A DNA stretch of 64,000 nucleotides from Dyadobacter sp. CY326 (GTDB lineage Bacteria; Bacteroidota; Bacteroidia; Cytophagales; Spirosomataceae): positions 310,001-374,000 of the forward strand of contig NZ_JAJUXI010000007.1 in NCBI RefSeq assembly GCF_021390515.1. The letters are read 5' to 3'. Each line of letters begins with the position of its first letter. Positions within the stretch are counted from its first letter, which is position 1. Positions 15,392-24,526 of this stretch are shown one piece after another. The notes beneath the pieces are model-generated. The model made no database searches. It saw only the letters and a program-made list of their open reading frames with translations, and was not told the DNA's origin. A program made the position numbers and the translations under genes.

Positions 15392-18300
15392 ATGCGTAAT
15401 TTCTTTTATCAAATCTCATCAAAACAGCTCCGTGCGCTTGGTATTGCGGCGATGGCCTGTTTTTGTGTGAATGTTTTCGCCCAGACCGTCACGCTAGAGA
15501 AGCGAATCCTCGTTTTCTCAAAAACGGCAGGTTTCCGGCACTCGTCCATCCCGGCGGGAAGAACGGCACTGATCAAACTTGGTCAGGAGAAGGGCTTTTC
15601 GGTGGACACAACCGAGAATTCAGTTGTTTTTAACGAAAAGAATCTGAAAAAATACAGCGCGGTGGTTTTTCTGAATACTACGGGCGATGTATTAAACGAC
15701 AAGCAGCAGGATGCTTTTGAGCGTTACATTCAGGCTGGCGGCGGTTACCTGGGCATTCACGCGTCCACGGACACAGAATATGAATGGTCGTGGTATAACA
15801 AGTTGGCCGGCGCGCAATTCATGAGCCACCCAGGCAATCCGAATGTGCAGGAAGGCGAAGCTTACGTGGTGAATGATAAACACGAATCCATGACGGATTT
15901 TCCTAAAAAATGGAAGATTAAGGATGAGTTTTATGATTTCAAAAACTTGAATCCAAAGGTTAATGTGCTTATTAAAATTGATGAGAAATCTTACAAAGAC
16001 GGCAAGATGGGCGATAATCACCCGATGTCTTGGTATCATGAATATGACGGCGGAAAGGCATTTTACACCAACTTTGGACATGAAGATGCCACATTTGTCA
16101 ACCCGGTTTTTGTCAAACATTTGACCGGCGGCCTTAATTATGTCATGGCTTCCAAGCTGGATTATTCCAAATCCCGCCCCGAAGAAAACCGCTTCACCAA
16201 AAAAGTGCTGGCCACGAAACTGGACGAACCGACTGAGCTTGTTGTGCTTGAAGATCAGCGTGTTTTATTAGCAGAGCGTAAAGGGAAACTAAAACTTTAT
16301 AACCCAAAAACGGGCAAAATCAAAGTTGTAGCTGATGTTCCGGTTTATATCAAGCAAGAATATGGTTTGATGGGATTGAACATTGATCCAAATTTCAAAA
16401 CCAACAAACTGGTTTACCTTTATTATTCGCCTCCATCAACTGAAAAAGACACGGCGCAGCATTTGTCGCGTTTTAAATATGACGATGTAAAGGACACATT
16501 GCTGCTTTCGACAGAAGAAGTTTTGCTAACTGTTCCTGTGAAAAGAACAGATTGCTGCCACACTGGCGGTTCTATTGCGTGGGATGCAAAAGGCAATTTG
16601 TATTTATCGACAGGAGACGACGTAAATCCTTTCCAATCAAACGGTTATGGACCAATTGATGGTCGTCCGGGACGTGAGGGTTGGGACGGTCGCCATTCTT
16701 CTTCCAACACCAATTCTTTGCGTGGAAAAGTTTTAAGGATCAAGCCAAGATATGGTGATCGCCGTGCGAACATGCCGGGCGGAACTAACTTATATGACAT
16801 TCCGGAAGGAAACTTGTTCCCGGCTGGAAATGAAAAGGCTAGACCAGAAATATATGTAATGGGAACCAGAAACCCTTATCGTATTTCAATTGATCAGCAC
16901 ACAGGATATTTGTACTGGGGAGATGTCGGACCGGACGCCTCTAATGACGATCCGAAACGCGGCCCACGTGGTTATGACGAGGTGAACCAAGCTAGAAAGG
17001 CAGGTTACTTTGGTTATCCCCTCTTCATTGCCGATAACAAGCCATATGTAGAGTTTAATTTTGCAGACAGCACATCGGGTAAGCCATTCGATCCGGCTAA
17101 GCCGATCAACAACTCACCGCATAACACGGGTTTGCAGGAGCTTCCGCCAGCACAGCCTGCATTCATTTACTATCCGTATGCAGATTCGCCAGAATTCGGC
17201 GCGATTGTGGGTAAGGGAGGTCGTAATGCAATGGCCGGACCAGTTTACTATGCAGGTGATTTTCAGGATAGTAAAAGCAAATTCCCTGGTTATTACAATG
17301 GTAAATTCTTCGCTTATGACTGGATTCGCGATTACATCAATATTGTAACCATGAACGAACAAGGCGATTTGCAGAACATTGAGCGCTTTATGCCGAGTGC
17401 AAAGTTCAGCCACCCGATTGACATGCAGTTTGCTAATGACGGATCATTGTACACATTGGAATACGGCCCAAACTGGTTCGCGCAAAATGATGAAGCCAGC
17501 TTGTCGCACATTACTTACAATGCAGGAAACCGCGCTCCGGTTGCCATTGCGGCAGCGACGAACACAATCGGTGCGGTTCCTTTGAAAGTGAATTTCTCTT
17601 CAAAAGGCTCGATAGACCATGACGGAGACGCGGTGAAATATGAATGGAATTTTGGAAAAGGCCTGCCAAAAAGCACGGTTGCCAACCCAAGTTTCACTTA
17701 TGCAAAACCAGGTGAATATGTTGCTGTCTTGAAAGTAACCGATGCCTCTGGCAACTCTAACACTTCCGAGGTGACTGTAAAAGCGGGCAATGCAATTCCA
17801 AAAGTGGATGTCGCCATCAAAGGCAATAAGACATTTTATTGGAATGATAAACCTGTAAATTATGAAGTATCCGTCGCTGATAAGGAAGATGGAACATTGG
17901 CAGACAAGAAAATCCCGGAAGACGAAGTAACATTGACAATCAATTATCTGGAAGGTTTTGACAAAACGCAGCTGGCGCAAGGCCACGTGGCTAACACGGG
18001 CTTCGAAACTGGCAAGCGTTTGATTGAATTGAGCGATTGCAAAGCCTGCCATTCTATTAACAAAAAGTCAATTGGACCAGCTTATATTGAAGTTGCAAAA
18101 CGTTACGAGAAAGAACGCAATGCTGTCAAAACACTGGCTCAAAAAGTAATTACAGGCGGTGGCGGCGTTTGGGGCGAGCAGGCAATGGCAGCTCATCCGC
18201 AGCACAAGCCAGAGGAAGCGGAAGAAATGGTGAAATACATTCTTTCCTTGGCTAAGGAACAAGTCGTTGATAAAAAGCCGCTGAAAAGCACATACGTAAC

Positions 18301-18799
18301 CGAGGCTAAGAAAAAAGAAGGTTCTTACATTTTTACAGCCAGTTATACGGATAAAGGCGGTGTGGCCATGGGACCATTGACAGGTTCAAAAACCATTGCA
18401 TTGCGTCCTGCTACAATCCTTGCAAATGCAGCTGACAGCACAAGCAGCATTTTCAAATTCAAGAATGAAAAAGGCGGCGAAATGGTCATAGGAACGAAAA
18501 ACGGCAGTTTCATATCATTCGACGACATTGACCTGAGCGGAATCTCCAACCTCTCAGTGGCAGTTATATCCGATGGAGCCAGAACTGCCGGCGGAACCCT
18601 GGAAATCCATCTCGACGGCGTTTCTGGCCCGAAAGTGGGCGAAGGAAAAGTAGATAAAGCAGAAACAATCAACATTCCAATCAAGGCTCCGGCAGATAAT
18701 AAGCTGCACAAAGTATTTTTCATTTACAAAAACCCCTCAGCCGGCCCCAAACCCCTTTTTGGAATTGAATGGGTAAAGTTTGACAGCTCGGTCATGTAA
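15392..18799 (+). CDS. ThuA / PQQ-type sugar dehydrogenase / PKD / cytochrome c / carbohydrate-binding fusion
   Basis: A 1135-residue exported protein. In order: signal peptide (cleavage after NVFAQ), a ThuA-like domain at about 35-260 (FSKTAGFRHSSIP; GGGYLGIHAS), a soluble aldose/sorbosone dehydrogenase beta-propeller at about 275-690 (LMGLNIDPNF; CCHTGGSIAWD; GTRNPYRIS), a PKD domain at about 700-785, a class I cytochrome c with CKACH at 883-887, and a C-terminal CBM6-like domain. It probably oxidises a sugar in the periplasm and passes electrons to its own haem. The start is the ATG before MRNFFYQ, since the longer frame begins inside the preceding terminator. It complements the neighbouring cytoplasmic sugar enzymes. 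Confidence 0.85.
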   Translation: MRNFFYQISSKQLRALGIAAMACFCVNVFAQTVTLEKRILVFSKTAGFRHSSIPAGRTALIKLGQEKGFSVDTTENSVVFNEKNLKKYSAVVFLNTTGDVLNDKQQDAFERYIQAGGGYLGIHASTDTEYEWSWYNKLAGAQFMSHPGNPNVQEGEAYVVNDKHESMTDFPKKWKIKDEFYDFKNLNPKVNVLIKIDEKSYKDGKMGDNHPMSWYHEYDGGKAFYTNFGHEDATFVNPVFVKHLTGGLNYVMASKLDYSKSRPEENRFTKKVLATKLDEPTELVVLEDQRVLLAERKGKLKLYNPKTGKIKVVADVPVYIKQEYGLMGLNIDPNFKTNKLVYLYYSPPSTEKDTAQHLSRFKYDDVKDTLLLSTEEVLLTVPVKRTDCCHTGGSIAWDAKGNLYLSTGDDVNPFQSNGYGPIDGRPGREGWDGRHSSSNTNSLRGKVLRIKPRYGDRRANMPGGTNLYDIPEGNLFPAGNEKARPEIYVMGTRNPYRISIDQHTGYLYWGDVGPDASNDDPKRGPRGYDEVNQARKAGYFGYPLFIADNKPYVEFNFADSTSGKPFDPAKPINNSPHNTGLQELPPAQPAFIYYPYADSPEFGAIVGKGGRNAMAGPVYYAGDFQDSKSKFPGYYNGKFFAYDWIRDYINIVTMNEQGDLQNIERFMPSAKFSHPIDMQFANDGSLYTLEYGPNWFAQNDEASLSHITYNAGNRAPVAIAAATNTIGAVPLKVNFSSKGSIDHDGDAVKYEWNFGKGLPKSTVANPSFTYAKPGEYVAVLKVTDASGNSNTSEVTVKAGNAIPKVDVAIKGNKTFYWNDKPVNYEVSVADKEDGTLADKKIPEDEVTLTINYLEGFDKTQLAQGHVANTGFETGKRLIELSDCKACHSINKKSIGPAYIEVAKRYEKERNAVKTLAQKVITGGGGVWGEQAMAAHPQHKPEEAEEMVKYILSLAKEQVVDKKPLKSTYVTEAKKKEGSYIFTASYTDKGGVAMGPLTGSKTIALRPATILANAADSTSSIFKFKNEKGGEMVIGTKNGSFISFDDIDLSGISNLSVAVISDGARTAGGTLEIHLDGVSGPKVGEGKVDKAETINIPIKAPADNKLHKVFFIYKNPSAGPKPLFGIEWVKFDSSVM

Positions 18800-18824
18800 G
18801 GTTTTGAATGCGATTTCAGAAGCG

Positions 18825-18860
18825 AAAATGCTGGCTCCTGAACGGGGCCAGCATTTTTTT
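18825..18860. terminator. Bidirectional terminator after fusion gene
   Basis: Arms AAAATGCTGGC and GCCAGCATTTT enclose an 11-nt loop and are followed by a T-run. It can serve the fusion gene and, in reverse, the convergent repeat protein gene. Confidence 0.85.
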
Positions 18861-18878
18861 ATAATTAAAAAGCTGTTT

Positions 18879-20516
18879 TTACTTGGTGATAACCATCTTC
18901 TTGGCACCGTTACTTTTACCGTCTGTTATCAGGTCATAGACAAAAACGCCACTGGCAAACTGGTCTGCGGATAATGTTAATGCACTTTCGCCGCGATCTT
19001 TAACAGGATAAGAACCTACTTTTACGCCTTCGATTGAATAGACATTTATCACAGCCTCTTTCACTGCCTGCGGAATGAAGAAGCGAATGGCAGTGCTTTG
19101 AGAAAACCCGTTCGGCGCATTCTGCTCCAACAAAACTCCATTTGCGTTGGGCTCTTGACGCGCTGCATTATTACCGGTCAAAGGCTTGATTGATCCAGAG
19201 GCAACAATGCGTTCTAATTGTTCCAGACGCTTGGCTAAATCCTGAATCTTCGTCTCTTTCTGCTCAATAATCTCCTGCTGCTCTTTCACCGCATTAACCA
19301 ACATATAAGTCACCGCACCCGCATCATAATCCAGATATTCTGTTTTGTTGTCTAGGGAGTCTTTGTAGGTGAAGCTTCCTACGGTGTAAGGCGCAATTTC
19401 CTTCATATCCTGCGCGATTATGCCTACGAATTTTTTGTCGGTTTTAGTCCCTGCCTTGCCATTGTATCTAAACCAAACCGGGTTAATCTTTTTCAGCACT
19501 TCCAGACCATCTGTGTAGTTGGAAATATCTTTTTTTAGTTGCCTATCAGATGCAACCGTCCAAGTTGGAGATCCAAGTTTAGCAGCGCCGTCCGTGCTAA
19601 GATGAAGTTGATAGGCCGGAGCTGACAAGCCGATCCCAACATTCGCATTGTTACCTAGTACCAGGCTATTGCTAGCTGTCACTTTTGAAAGCGCACCAAT
19701 TGCGGTTGCATTTGTTAATTCAGGATTTCCACCAGCTGCATATCCCAGGTAAGTGTTCTTCTCACCCTTCGTGTTTGTGTAGCCCGAGCCGAAGCCAAAG
19801 AATGCGTTATTGCTTCCTGTCGTGTTGGAATATCCCGCCTCCGTTCCAAAAAGAGCATTAGCCGTTCCTGATTGATTTTTATAACCGCTCTGAGAACCTA
19901 CGAAGGTGTTCCATGAAGTTTTTGTTAGGAAACCGGCCTTTGAACCTACAAATACATTTTCATCTCCTTCTGCATTGTCACCAGCGCTATGGCCTACTAG
20001 AACATTTCTATTGCCATTAGCAAATGTTCCTGCGTTGGCTCCTAATGCTACATTGTGTGTACCTCCGTCACTATTTGAGCCCGCACCAAGTCCGACATAT
20101 GTATTTGCAGTTCCTGTGACCAAATGTCCTCCTGCTCCCATTCCAATAAATGTATTGGACGATCCACTCAAATTATTCACACCCGCTGAATGTCCAACAA
20201 ATGTGTTTGTCCCGCCCCCTACATTTTTTGCCCCTGCGAAAATCCCTATAAACGTATTGTAGTTTCCATTGTTATTGGTACCAGACTGAAAGCCTACAAA
20301 TGTGTTTTCAAGCCCATTAACATTGCTTGCCCCTGATTCATCCCCGATAAATGTGTTACTACTTGCTAAGTTTACCTGACCCGCTTTGGCACCAAAAAAT
20401 GCGTGGCCATTTCCCTTGGTCCCAGCACCAACACCATAATGCGTTTGTGCATTGACATTTTGCATTGATAATGCGCCTAGAAAAAGCGTAGCCGCGATTT
20501 TGCAAATCTGTTTCAT
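18879..20516 (-). CDS. T9SS cargo with 17-residue head repeats and S74 chaperone domain
   Basis: A 545-residue secreted protein. After a signal peptide (ends VNAQ), residues about 54-290 are some thirteen repeats of about 17 residues with the pattern NTFVGxxAGxxNxxGxx, as in trimeric adhesin heads. Residues about 320-410 are an S74 intramolecular chaperone domain (SDRQLKKDISNY; KKFVGIIAQDMKEI), with Ser323 and Lys328 kept. A coiled coil (about 408-440) and a type IX secretion sorting domain (about 460-545, ending AKKMVITK) follow. It is likely a surface trimer or adhesin; the order of S74 and sorting domains is odd. Confidence 0.85.
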   Translation of the reverse strand: MKQICKIAATLFLGALSMQNVNAQTHYGVGAGTKGNGHAFFGAKAGQVNLASSNTFIGDESGASNVNGLENTFVGFQSGTNNNGNYNTFIGIFAGAKNVGGGTNTFVGHSAGVNNLSGSSNTFIGMGAGGHLVTGTANTYVGLGAGSNSDGGTHNVALGANAGTFANGNRNVLVGHSAGDNAEGDENVFVGSKAGFLTKTSWNTFVGSQSGYKNQSGTANALFGTEAGYSNTTGSNNAFFGFGSGYTNTKGEKNTYLGYAAGGNPELTNATAIGALSKVTASNSLVLGNNANVGIGLSAPAYQLHLSTDGAAKLGSPTWTVASDRQLKKDISNYTDGLEVLKKINPVWFRYNGKAGTKTDKKFVGIIAQDMKEIAPYTVGSFTYKDSLDNKTEYLDYDAGAVTYMLVNAVKEQQEIIEQKETKIQDLAKRLEQLERIVASGSIKPLTGNNAARQEPNANGVLLEQNAPNGFSQSTAIRFFIPQAVKEAVINVYSIEGVKVGSYPVKDRGESALTLSADQFASGVFVYDLITDGKSNGAKKMVITK

Positions 20517-20564
20517 TAAAATTGTTTTGTTTTAGGAGGCTCTCACCTCGATTAGTAATAAGTC

Positions 20565-20595
20565 CAAATTGTACTTATCCAAGGCTTAAAACAAA
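20565..20595 (-). promoter_or_regulatory. Candidate promoter of the S74 repeat protein gene
   Basis: On the minus strand TTTG (20592-20595) is followed after 18 nt by TACAATTTG (20565-20573), a one-base-longer variant of the Bacteroidota -7 box. It lies in the 163-bp gap upstream of the gene. Confidence 0.35.
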
Positions 20596-20679
20596 ATCAA
20601 TGAATAACCGGTAATGCGGAGTTAATAATCGGAAAAGAGATTTATAAAAATGTAAATAGTTGTAAGCGTCTAGGTAACA

Positions 20680-21483
20680 CTACTTCGCAAAACCTTCAAT
20701 CCCCAAGCCAAACAATGCAAAATCATACTTTACAGGGTCTTCGGGACTAAGTTGTTTTAATGAAGCGGTCAGTTCTTTGGCGGTTTGCCAGTCGGTCTTG
20801 GGGCGCTTGATGAGGCCGAGGAGTCGGGCGACGCGGTCTACGTGGACGTCGCAGGGGCACACAAGCTGAGATGGTTTGATGGTGTTCCATATGCCGAAGT
20901 CTACGCCTTTATCGTCCTTTCTTACCATCCAGCGAAGGAACATGTTGAGGCGTTTGCAGGAGGATTTTCTTATGGGTGTCGCAATGTGTTTCGCGGTTCT
21001 GCCAGGGAAATTTTCCGAGTCGCGGAATAGGTTATGAAAGCCAATCAGGGCGTTTTCAATCGTTTCGTCACCTTCTTGCAAATGACTGCTGAATGCAAAT
21101 TCCAACGAATCGTGCTGGCGGTAATATTGCTGGAAAAAATGCAGGAAATATAATGTGTCCGTCGCGTTGAATGTGCGGTGCTTGAAATGCAGGAATGGCT
21201 TTAAATCACTTTCTGTGTGGTTAAGCACGAAGTCATAGGGAGCGCCGTCCATTAAGGCGGACAGTTCCTGACATTTGTTAATAATCGTTTTTCGCTGTCC
21301 CCAGGCAAGCACTGCTGCCCAGAAGCCCATGATTTCAATGTCCTGTTTTACAGAAAACGAATGCGGAATGCTGATTGGGTCAAAAGGAATGAATGCAGGC
21401 TGATTGTACTGCTCCGCCTTTTCTTCCAATAAATCTGTAACAAATGATGAGAATGTAGGAATTATCGTCTCAGTGCCTAACAT
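20680..21483 (-). CDS. TIGR02757 family protein (DUF2400)
   Basis: A 267-residue cytoplasmic protein of the TIGR02757 family, whose role is unknown. Recognisable are the early DIEIMGFWAAVLAWGQRKTIINKCQ segment, KRLNMFLRWMVRKDDKGVDFGIW, and CDVHVDRVARLLGL, which recalls the helix-hairpin-helix glycosylase fold. The ATG at 21483 is preferred to a TTG at 21495. Its start overlaps the end of the small membrane protein gene by 14 bases, so the two are translated together. Confidence 0.85.
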   Translation of the reverse strand: MLGTETIIPTFSSFVTDLLEEKAEQYNQPAFIPFDPISIPHSFSVKQDIEIMGFWAAVLAWGQRKTIINKCQELSALMDGAPYDFVLNHTESDLKPFLHFKHRTFNATDTLYFLHFFQQYYRQHDSLEFAFSSHLQEGDETIENALIGFHNLFRDSENFPGRTAKHIATPIRKSSCKRLNMFLRWMVRKDDKGVDFGIWNTIKPSQLVCPCDVHVDRVARLLGLIKRPKTDWQTAKELTASLKQLSPEDPVKYDFALFGLGIEGFAK

Positions 21484-21682
21484 GGCTTCCTCCAAACAGG
21501 TAAGCCAAAACTTTTGAAATACCCGAAAAAAACATGATTACGCCAGAAAACAAGAATGTAAAAATGGCGATGAACGGATAAAGCAGCGTGAACATAACGC
21601 TCCAAAGCTTGTATCCTGCGGTGTTTTTGAGCGCGGCCCGCTCTTCTTCTCTTTTAGAACGAAATTCAGGTGAATGTTTCAT
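21470..21682 (-). CDS. Small membrane protein
   Basis: A 70-residue protein with a charged N-terminus (KHSPEFRSKREEERAALKN) and one or two hydrophobic helices (FTLLYPFIAIFTFLFSGVIMFFSGISKVLAYLF). It lies 17 bases after the LysM gene stop and overlaps the TIGR02757 gene, so it belongs to the same operon. I do not recognise a family. Confidence 0.65.
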   Translation of the reverse strand: MKHSPEFRSKREEERAALKNTAGYKLWSVMFTLLYPFIAIFTFLFSGVIMFFSGISKVLAYLFGGSHVRH

Positions 21683-21699
21683 GATGTTGATGTAAGTGC

Positions 21700-22782
21700 T
21701 TATTCAAGGTAACTGACAACCGCCCTGAATCGTTTACTGTTGGGCGAAACTTTTTCGAAAGCCCTTGAAGATAACTTGATTACAATGTCATCATTAATGC
21801 TCGTGTCGGGAATGCGACCAATGATGCGGACGATGATTTTTTCCTGATTATACTCATTCAAAACCTCAACCAATGCACCAACAGGAGCTGTGCGGTGCAG
21901 TCCGAGAAATTTGCTTGTGCTTTCGTCCGTTTCGATCACCTCTGCCAATCCCGATTCTGATTTTCTTTTTCCTCTCACCACTTTTGGAGCAGCAACTTCT
22001 TCCACCGGCTTAACAACCTTTTCAGGAACAACGGCTTTGGCTTTTACTGAATCTTTCACAACGGTGGTAGTAGTGGTTACTTTCGGTGCAGGCGGCGCAA
22101 CTGTTGCAACAGGAGCCGCAACAGGCTTTTCTAAGCCTTTTTCACTTACAATCAGTTCCTGACCATCTTTCAGGTTATCGTCAGCCAGGTTATTCCATTT
22201 TCTCAAATCAGCCATTAAAACGCCATATTTCACAGCCACGCGATATAAGGTTTGCCCGGGTTCTACAATGTGAATGCCATTGGCAGGAACCGAAACTGCC
22301 GATCCTGCAATGGGCGCAGAATTGGTTGCCACGGCTGGCGCAGGCGTTGACGCAGGTGGCGTTGTTGCAGAAGGTGTTGTAACTGTTGTTGTTGCGGTTG
22401 TTGTTGGTGCAGGCGCGGTCGGTGCGGGAGCAGTCGGTGCCGGTTTTACATCCTTAACTTCTGCTTTTGCAGCTTCTTTTTTCTCCTCTTTTCGAGATTC
22501 TTTTTTGCCGGCCTTCGCTGTGTAGGGCACTCGAATGGTCTGGCCAGACTGAATCTGATCCGCCATGCCTGGGTTGGCTTCTCTAAGGGCTTGAATGGTC
22601 GTGCCATATTGACGCACGACTGCAAACATCGTTTGCCCCTGATTCACTCTATGGAGAACGAAAACCTTCCCTCCCACTCTTTCGACTCCGACAGAGTCTA
22701 CAACAAAATTTCCGTTAGCCCGGACTTCAATAAAACTCGTCAACAAACCTGCCAAAAAGGTCAGGCAAAAAATGTATTTCAT
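21700..22782 (-). CDS. LysM-domain protein with degenerate RlpA-like C-terminus
   Basis: A 360-residue exported cell-wall protein. A signal peptide (MKYIFCLTFLAGLLTSFIEVRA) is followed by a LysM domain at about 42-90 (HRVNQGQTMFAVVRQYGTTIQALREANPG), a Pro/Thr/Ala linker with short repeats, a second LysM at about 170-215 (HIVEPGQTLYRVAVKYGVLMADLRKWN), a charged linker, and a C-terminal double-psi barrel-like region at about 290-360 (LHRTAPVGALVEVLNEYN; IKLSSRAFEKVS). It probably binds peptidoglycan. The catalytic Asp region typical of RlpA is not evident. Confidence 0.85.
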   Translation of the reverse strand: MKYIFCLTFLAGLLTSFIEVRANGNFVVDSVGVERVGGKVFVLHRVNQGQTMFAVVRQYGTTIQALREANPGMADQIQSGQTIRVPYTAKAGKKESRKEEKKEAAKAEVKDVKPAPTAPAPTAPAPTTTATTTVTTPSATTPPASTPAPAVATNSAPIAGSAVSVPANGIHIVEPGQTLYRVAVKYGVLMADLRKWNNLADDNLKDGQELIVSEKGLEKPVAAPVATVAPPAPKVTTTTTVVKDSVKAKAVVPEKVVKPVEEVAAPKVVRGKRKSESGLAEVIETDESTSKFLGLHRTAPVGALVEVLNEYNQEKIIVRIIGRIPDTSINDDIVIKLSSRAFEKVSPNSKRFRAVVSYLE

Positions 22783-22785
22783 TTA

Positions 22786-23616
22786 TTATGAAAGTGTTAG
22801 ACTCGAAAATTCGTTGTTGTTTTTTAGATAAACCAATGTTGATGCCTTTAACATCATTGTTGAGCGGCCCATTCCTTCGCGTTCTTCTGACAGTTGTTCG
22901 TGCAATACAACCTGCTGCTGATCTGTCACAATGAGGAGATATTGAACTGATTTATCTTGCTCGTAAATATAATAAGAAAACATTATATAGGGCCTTTTCT
23001 CCAAATAATCAATGCTTACCGCAATGTGCCCATTCGTTATTTTATGAATAAATGTGGCAAGCTTTTCAAAGTAAATGCTGTTTTTCTTGTAACGAACGGG
23101 TTCCTGCAAAATTACTTTTTCAAACTCTGCCGGATAACTTTCCTGACGGGCGAAAAGCTTGCCCGTCTCGACTTCACATTCCTTGTAAATAAATTGTTCG
23201 CCTGACTTAGTCGCAACTTCAATAAGTTTCGTAGTCAATGGTTTAACAAGCAAATGATTTGGCAAAACCCATAAATATTGACCATCATTGGCATGGAACG
23301 CAAGCAGGTCGGTGGGTTCGGGAATTTCGGGATAGCGGTAATTGTGCAAGAAAAAATGGTCGTAGTAAAACGCAGTTAGCGAGCTCCACCAATCCGCTTC
23401 TTCCGGAGTGCGTTGCCACAAAATCCGTTCTGCTGCCGTATCAATTAATGCAAACGAGACTTTCTTGGCTTCCGTTTCGCGCAATTCAATCACCCACAAG
23501 TTGCTATGCGGATCTTCGTTTGGCAAAATCCGCCAGATATTTTGGGAAAACGCTTTGGAAAAAACTTTTTGCAATTTTTTTGGCTTTATTTTGAAACAAA
23601 TTTCAACAAAGACCAT
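22786..23616 (-). CDS. DUF4905 domain protein
   Basis: A 276-residue protein of the Bacteroidota family DUF4905, function unknown. The conserved part begins FSQNIWRILPNED and includes DWWSSLTAFYYDHFFLHNYRYPEIPEP. The start is uncertain: an ATG at 23649 would overlap the kdsB start, the ATG at 23616 leaves 13 bases between the divergent starts, and a TTG at 23574 would leave room for a promoter. It is followed three bases later by the LysM gene, so the run DUF4905, LysM, small membrane protein and TIGR02757 is one operon. Confidence 0.8.
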   Translation of the reverse strand: MVFVEICFKIKPKKLQKVFSKAFSQNIWRILPNEDPHSNLWVIELRETEAKKVSFALIDTAAERILWQRTPEEADWWSSLTAFYYDHFFLHNYRYPEIPEPTDLLAFHANDGQYLWVLPNHLLVKPLTTKLIEVATKSGEQFIYKECEVETGKLFARQESYPAEFEKVILQEPVRYKKNSIYFEKLATFIHKITNGHIAVSIDYLEKRPYIMFSYYIYEQDKSVQYLLIVTDQQQVVLHEQLSEEREGMGRSTMMLKASTLVYLKNNNEFSSLTLS

Positions 23617-23629
23617 ACCAACAAACCTC

Positions 23630-24370
23630 GTGCGAATATTAGGAATCATCCCTGCCCGCTACGCTTCAACCCGTTTTCCTGCCAAAGCATTGGTGGATAT
23701 TGGCGGAAAAAGCATGATCCAGCGGGTTTATGAACAGTCGTCCAAAGCTACGCAACTCGATCAGGTTATCGTTGCCACGGATGACGAAAGAATCTATAAT
23801 CATGTTACTGAGTTTGGCGGAAAAGCCATTATGACTGCCGATAGTCACCAAAGCGGCACCGATCGATGCTATGAAGCGATGACAAAAACGGAAGGCGTGT
23901 ACGACTATGTCATCAACATTCAGGGCGACGAACCATTCATAAGCCCCGAGCCGATTGATGATCTTGCCGCAGCATTGAATGGTGAAACCGAGCTGGCAAC
24001 ATTGGTCAAGGTCATTGACAGCGACGAAATTCTGTTCAATCACAATGTGCCAAAAGCCGTTTTGAATAAAAGAAATGAAGTGCTTTATTTTAGTCGGCAA
24101 ACCATTCCTTATCTGCGCAATCCCGAATCAGGGCAGTGGCTTGGCGCTCACACATTTTACAAACATATAGGCATCTACGCATATCGGGCGGACGTGCTTG
24201 CGGAAATCACCAAACTGCCCGTTTCTTCTCTCGAAAAAGCCGAAGCATTAGAGCAACTTCGCTGGCTGGAAAACGGTTATGCGATTAAAGCGGTGATAAC
24301 TTCTGACGATTCGCATGGCGTGGATACACCGGAGGATTTGATCCGGGTTACCAGAAAGTTTTTGTTATAA
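23630..24370 (+). CDS. kdsB: 3-deoxy-manno-octulosonate cytidylyltransferase
   Basis: A 246-residue enzyme that activates Kdo with CTP for lipopolysaccharide synthesis. The N-terminal IIPARYASTRFPAKAL motif binds the nucleotide; NIQGDEPFISPE and the KHIGIYAYRADVL segment are typical of KdsB. The open frame extends upstream, but homology begins at RILGIIPARY, so the GTG at 23630 is the likely start. It is read divergently from DUF4905 with very little space between them. No kdsA lies nearby. Confidence 0.92.
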   Translation: MRILGIIPARYASTRFPAKALVDIGGKSMIQRVYEQSSKATQLDQVIVATDDERIYNHVTEFGGKAIMTADSHQSGTDRCYEAMTKTEGVYDYVINIQGDEPFISPEPIDDLAAALNGETELATLVKVIDSDEILFNHNVPKAVLNKRNEVLYFSRQTIPYLRNPESGQWLGAHTFYKHIGIYAYRADVLAEITKLPVSSLEKAEALEQLRWLENGYAIKAVITSDDSHGVDTPEDLIRVTRKFLL

Positions 24371-24526
24371 AAGGCGATCTGGAATGCTATTTGTAACTTT
24401 TATGACACGAAGCATTCGGATTAACTTCTCTTAAAAAACGTTAAAACGGGTATTTTTATACGACCCACGGAAATTGGGGCGTTACCCTTACAGTAATTTA
24501 TTAACCATTTTTGAAAAACCATTTCT

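Noticed and set aside
19741-20460. Regular repeats of about 51 bases that resemble a CRISPR array
   Set aside because: They are in-frame codons for the 17-residue head repeats of a coding gene; units differ from one another and there are no unrelated spacers.
18879-20516. Prophage tail-fibre gene
   Set aside because: The S74 domain suggests phage, but a signal peptide, a T9SS sorting domain and no other phage genes point to a host surface protein.
22274-22525. Low-complexity repeat and open frame on the plus strand
   Set aside because: It is the antisense of the Pro/Thr/Ala linker of the LysM protein.
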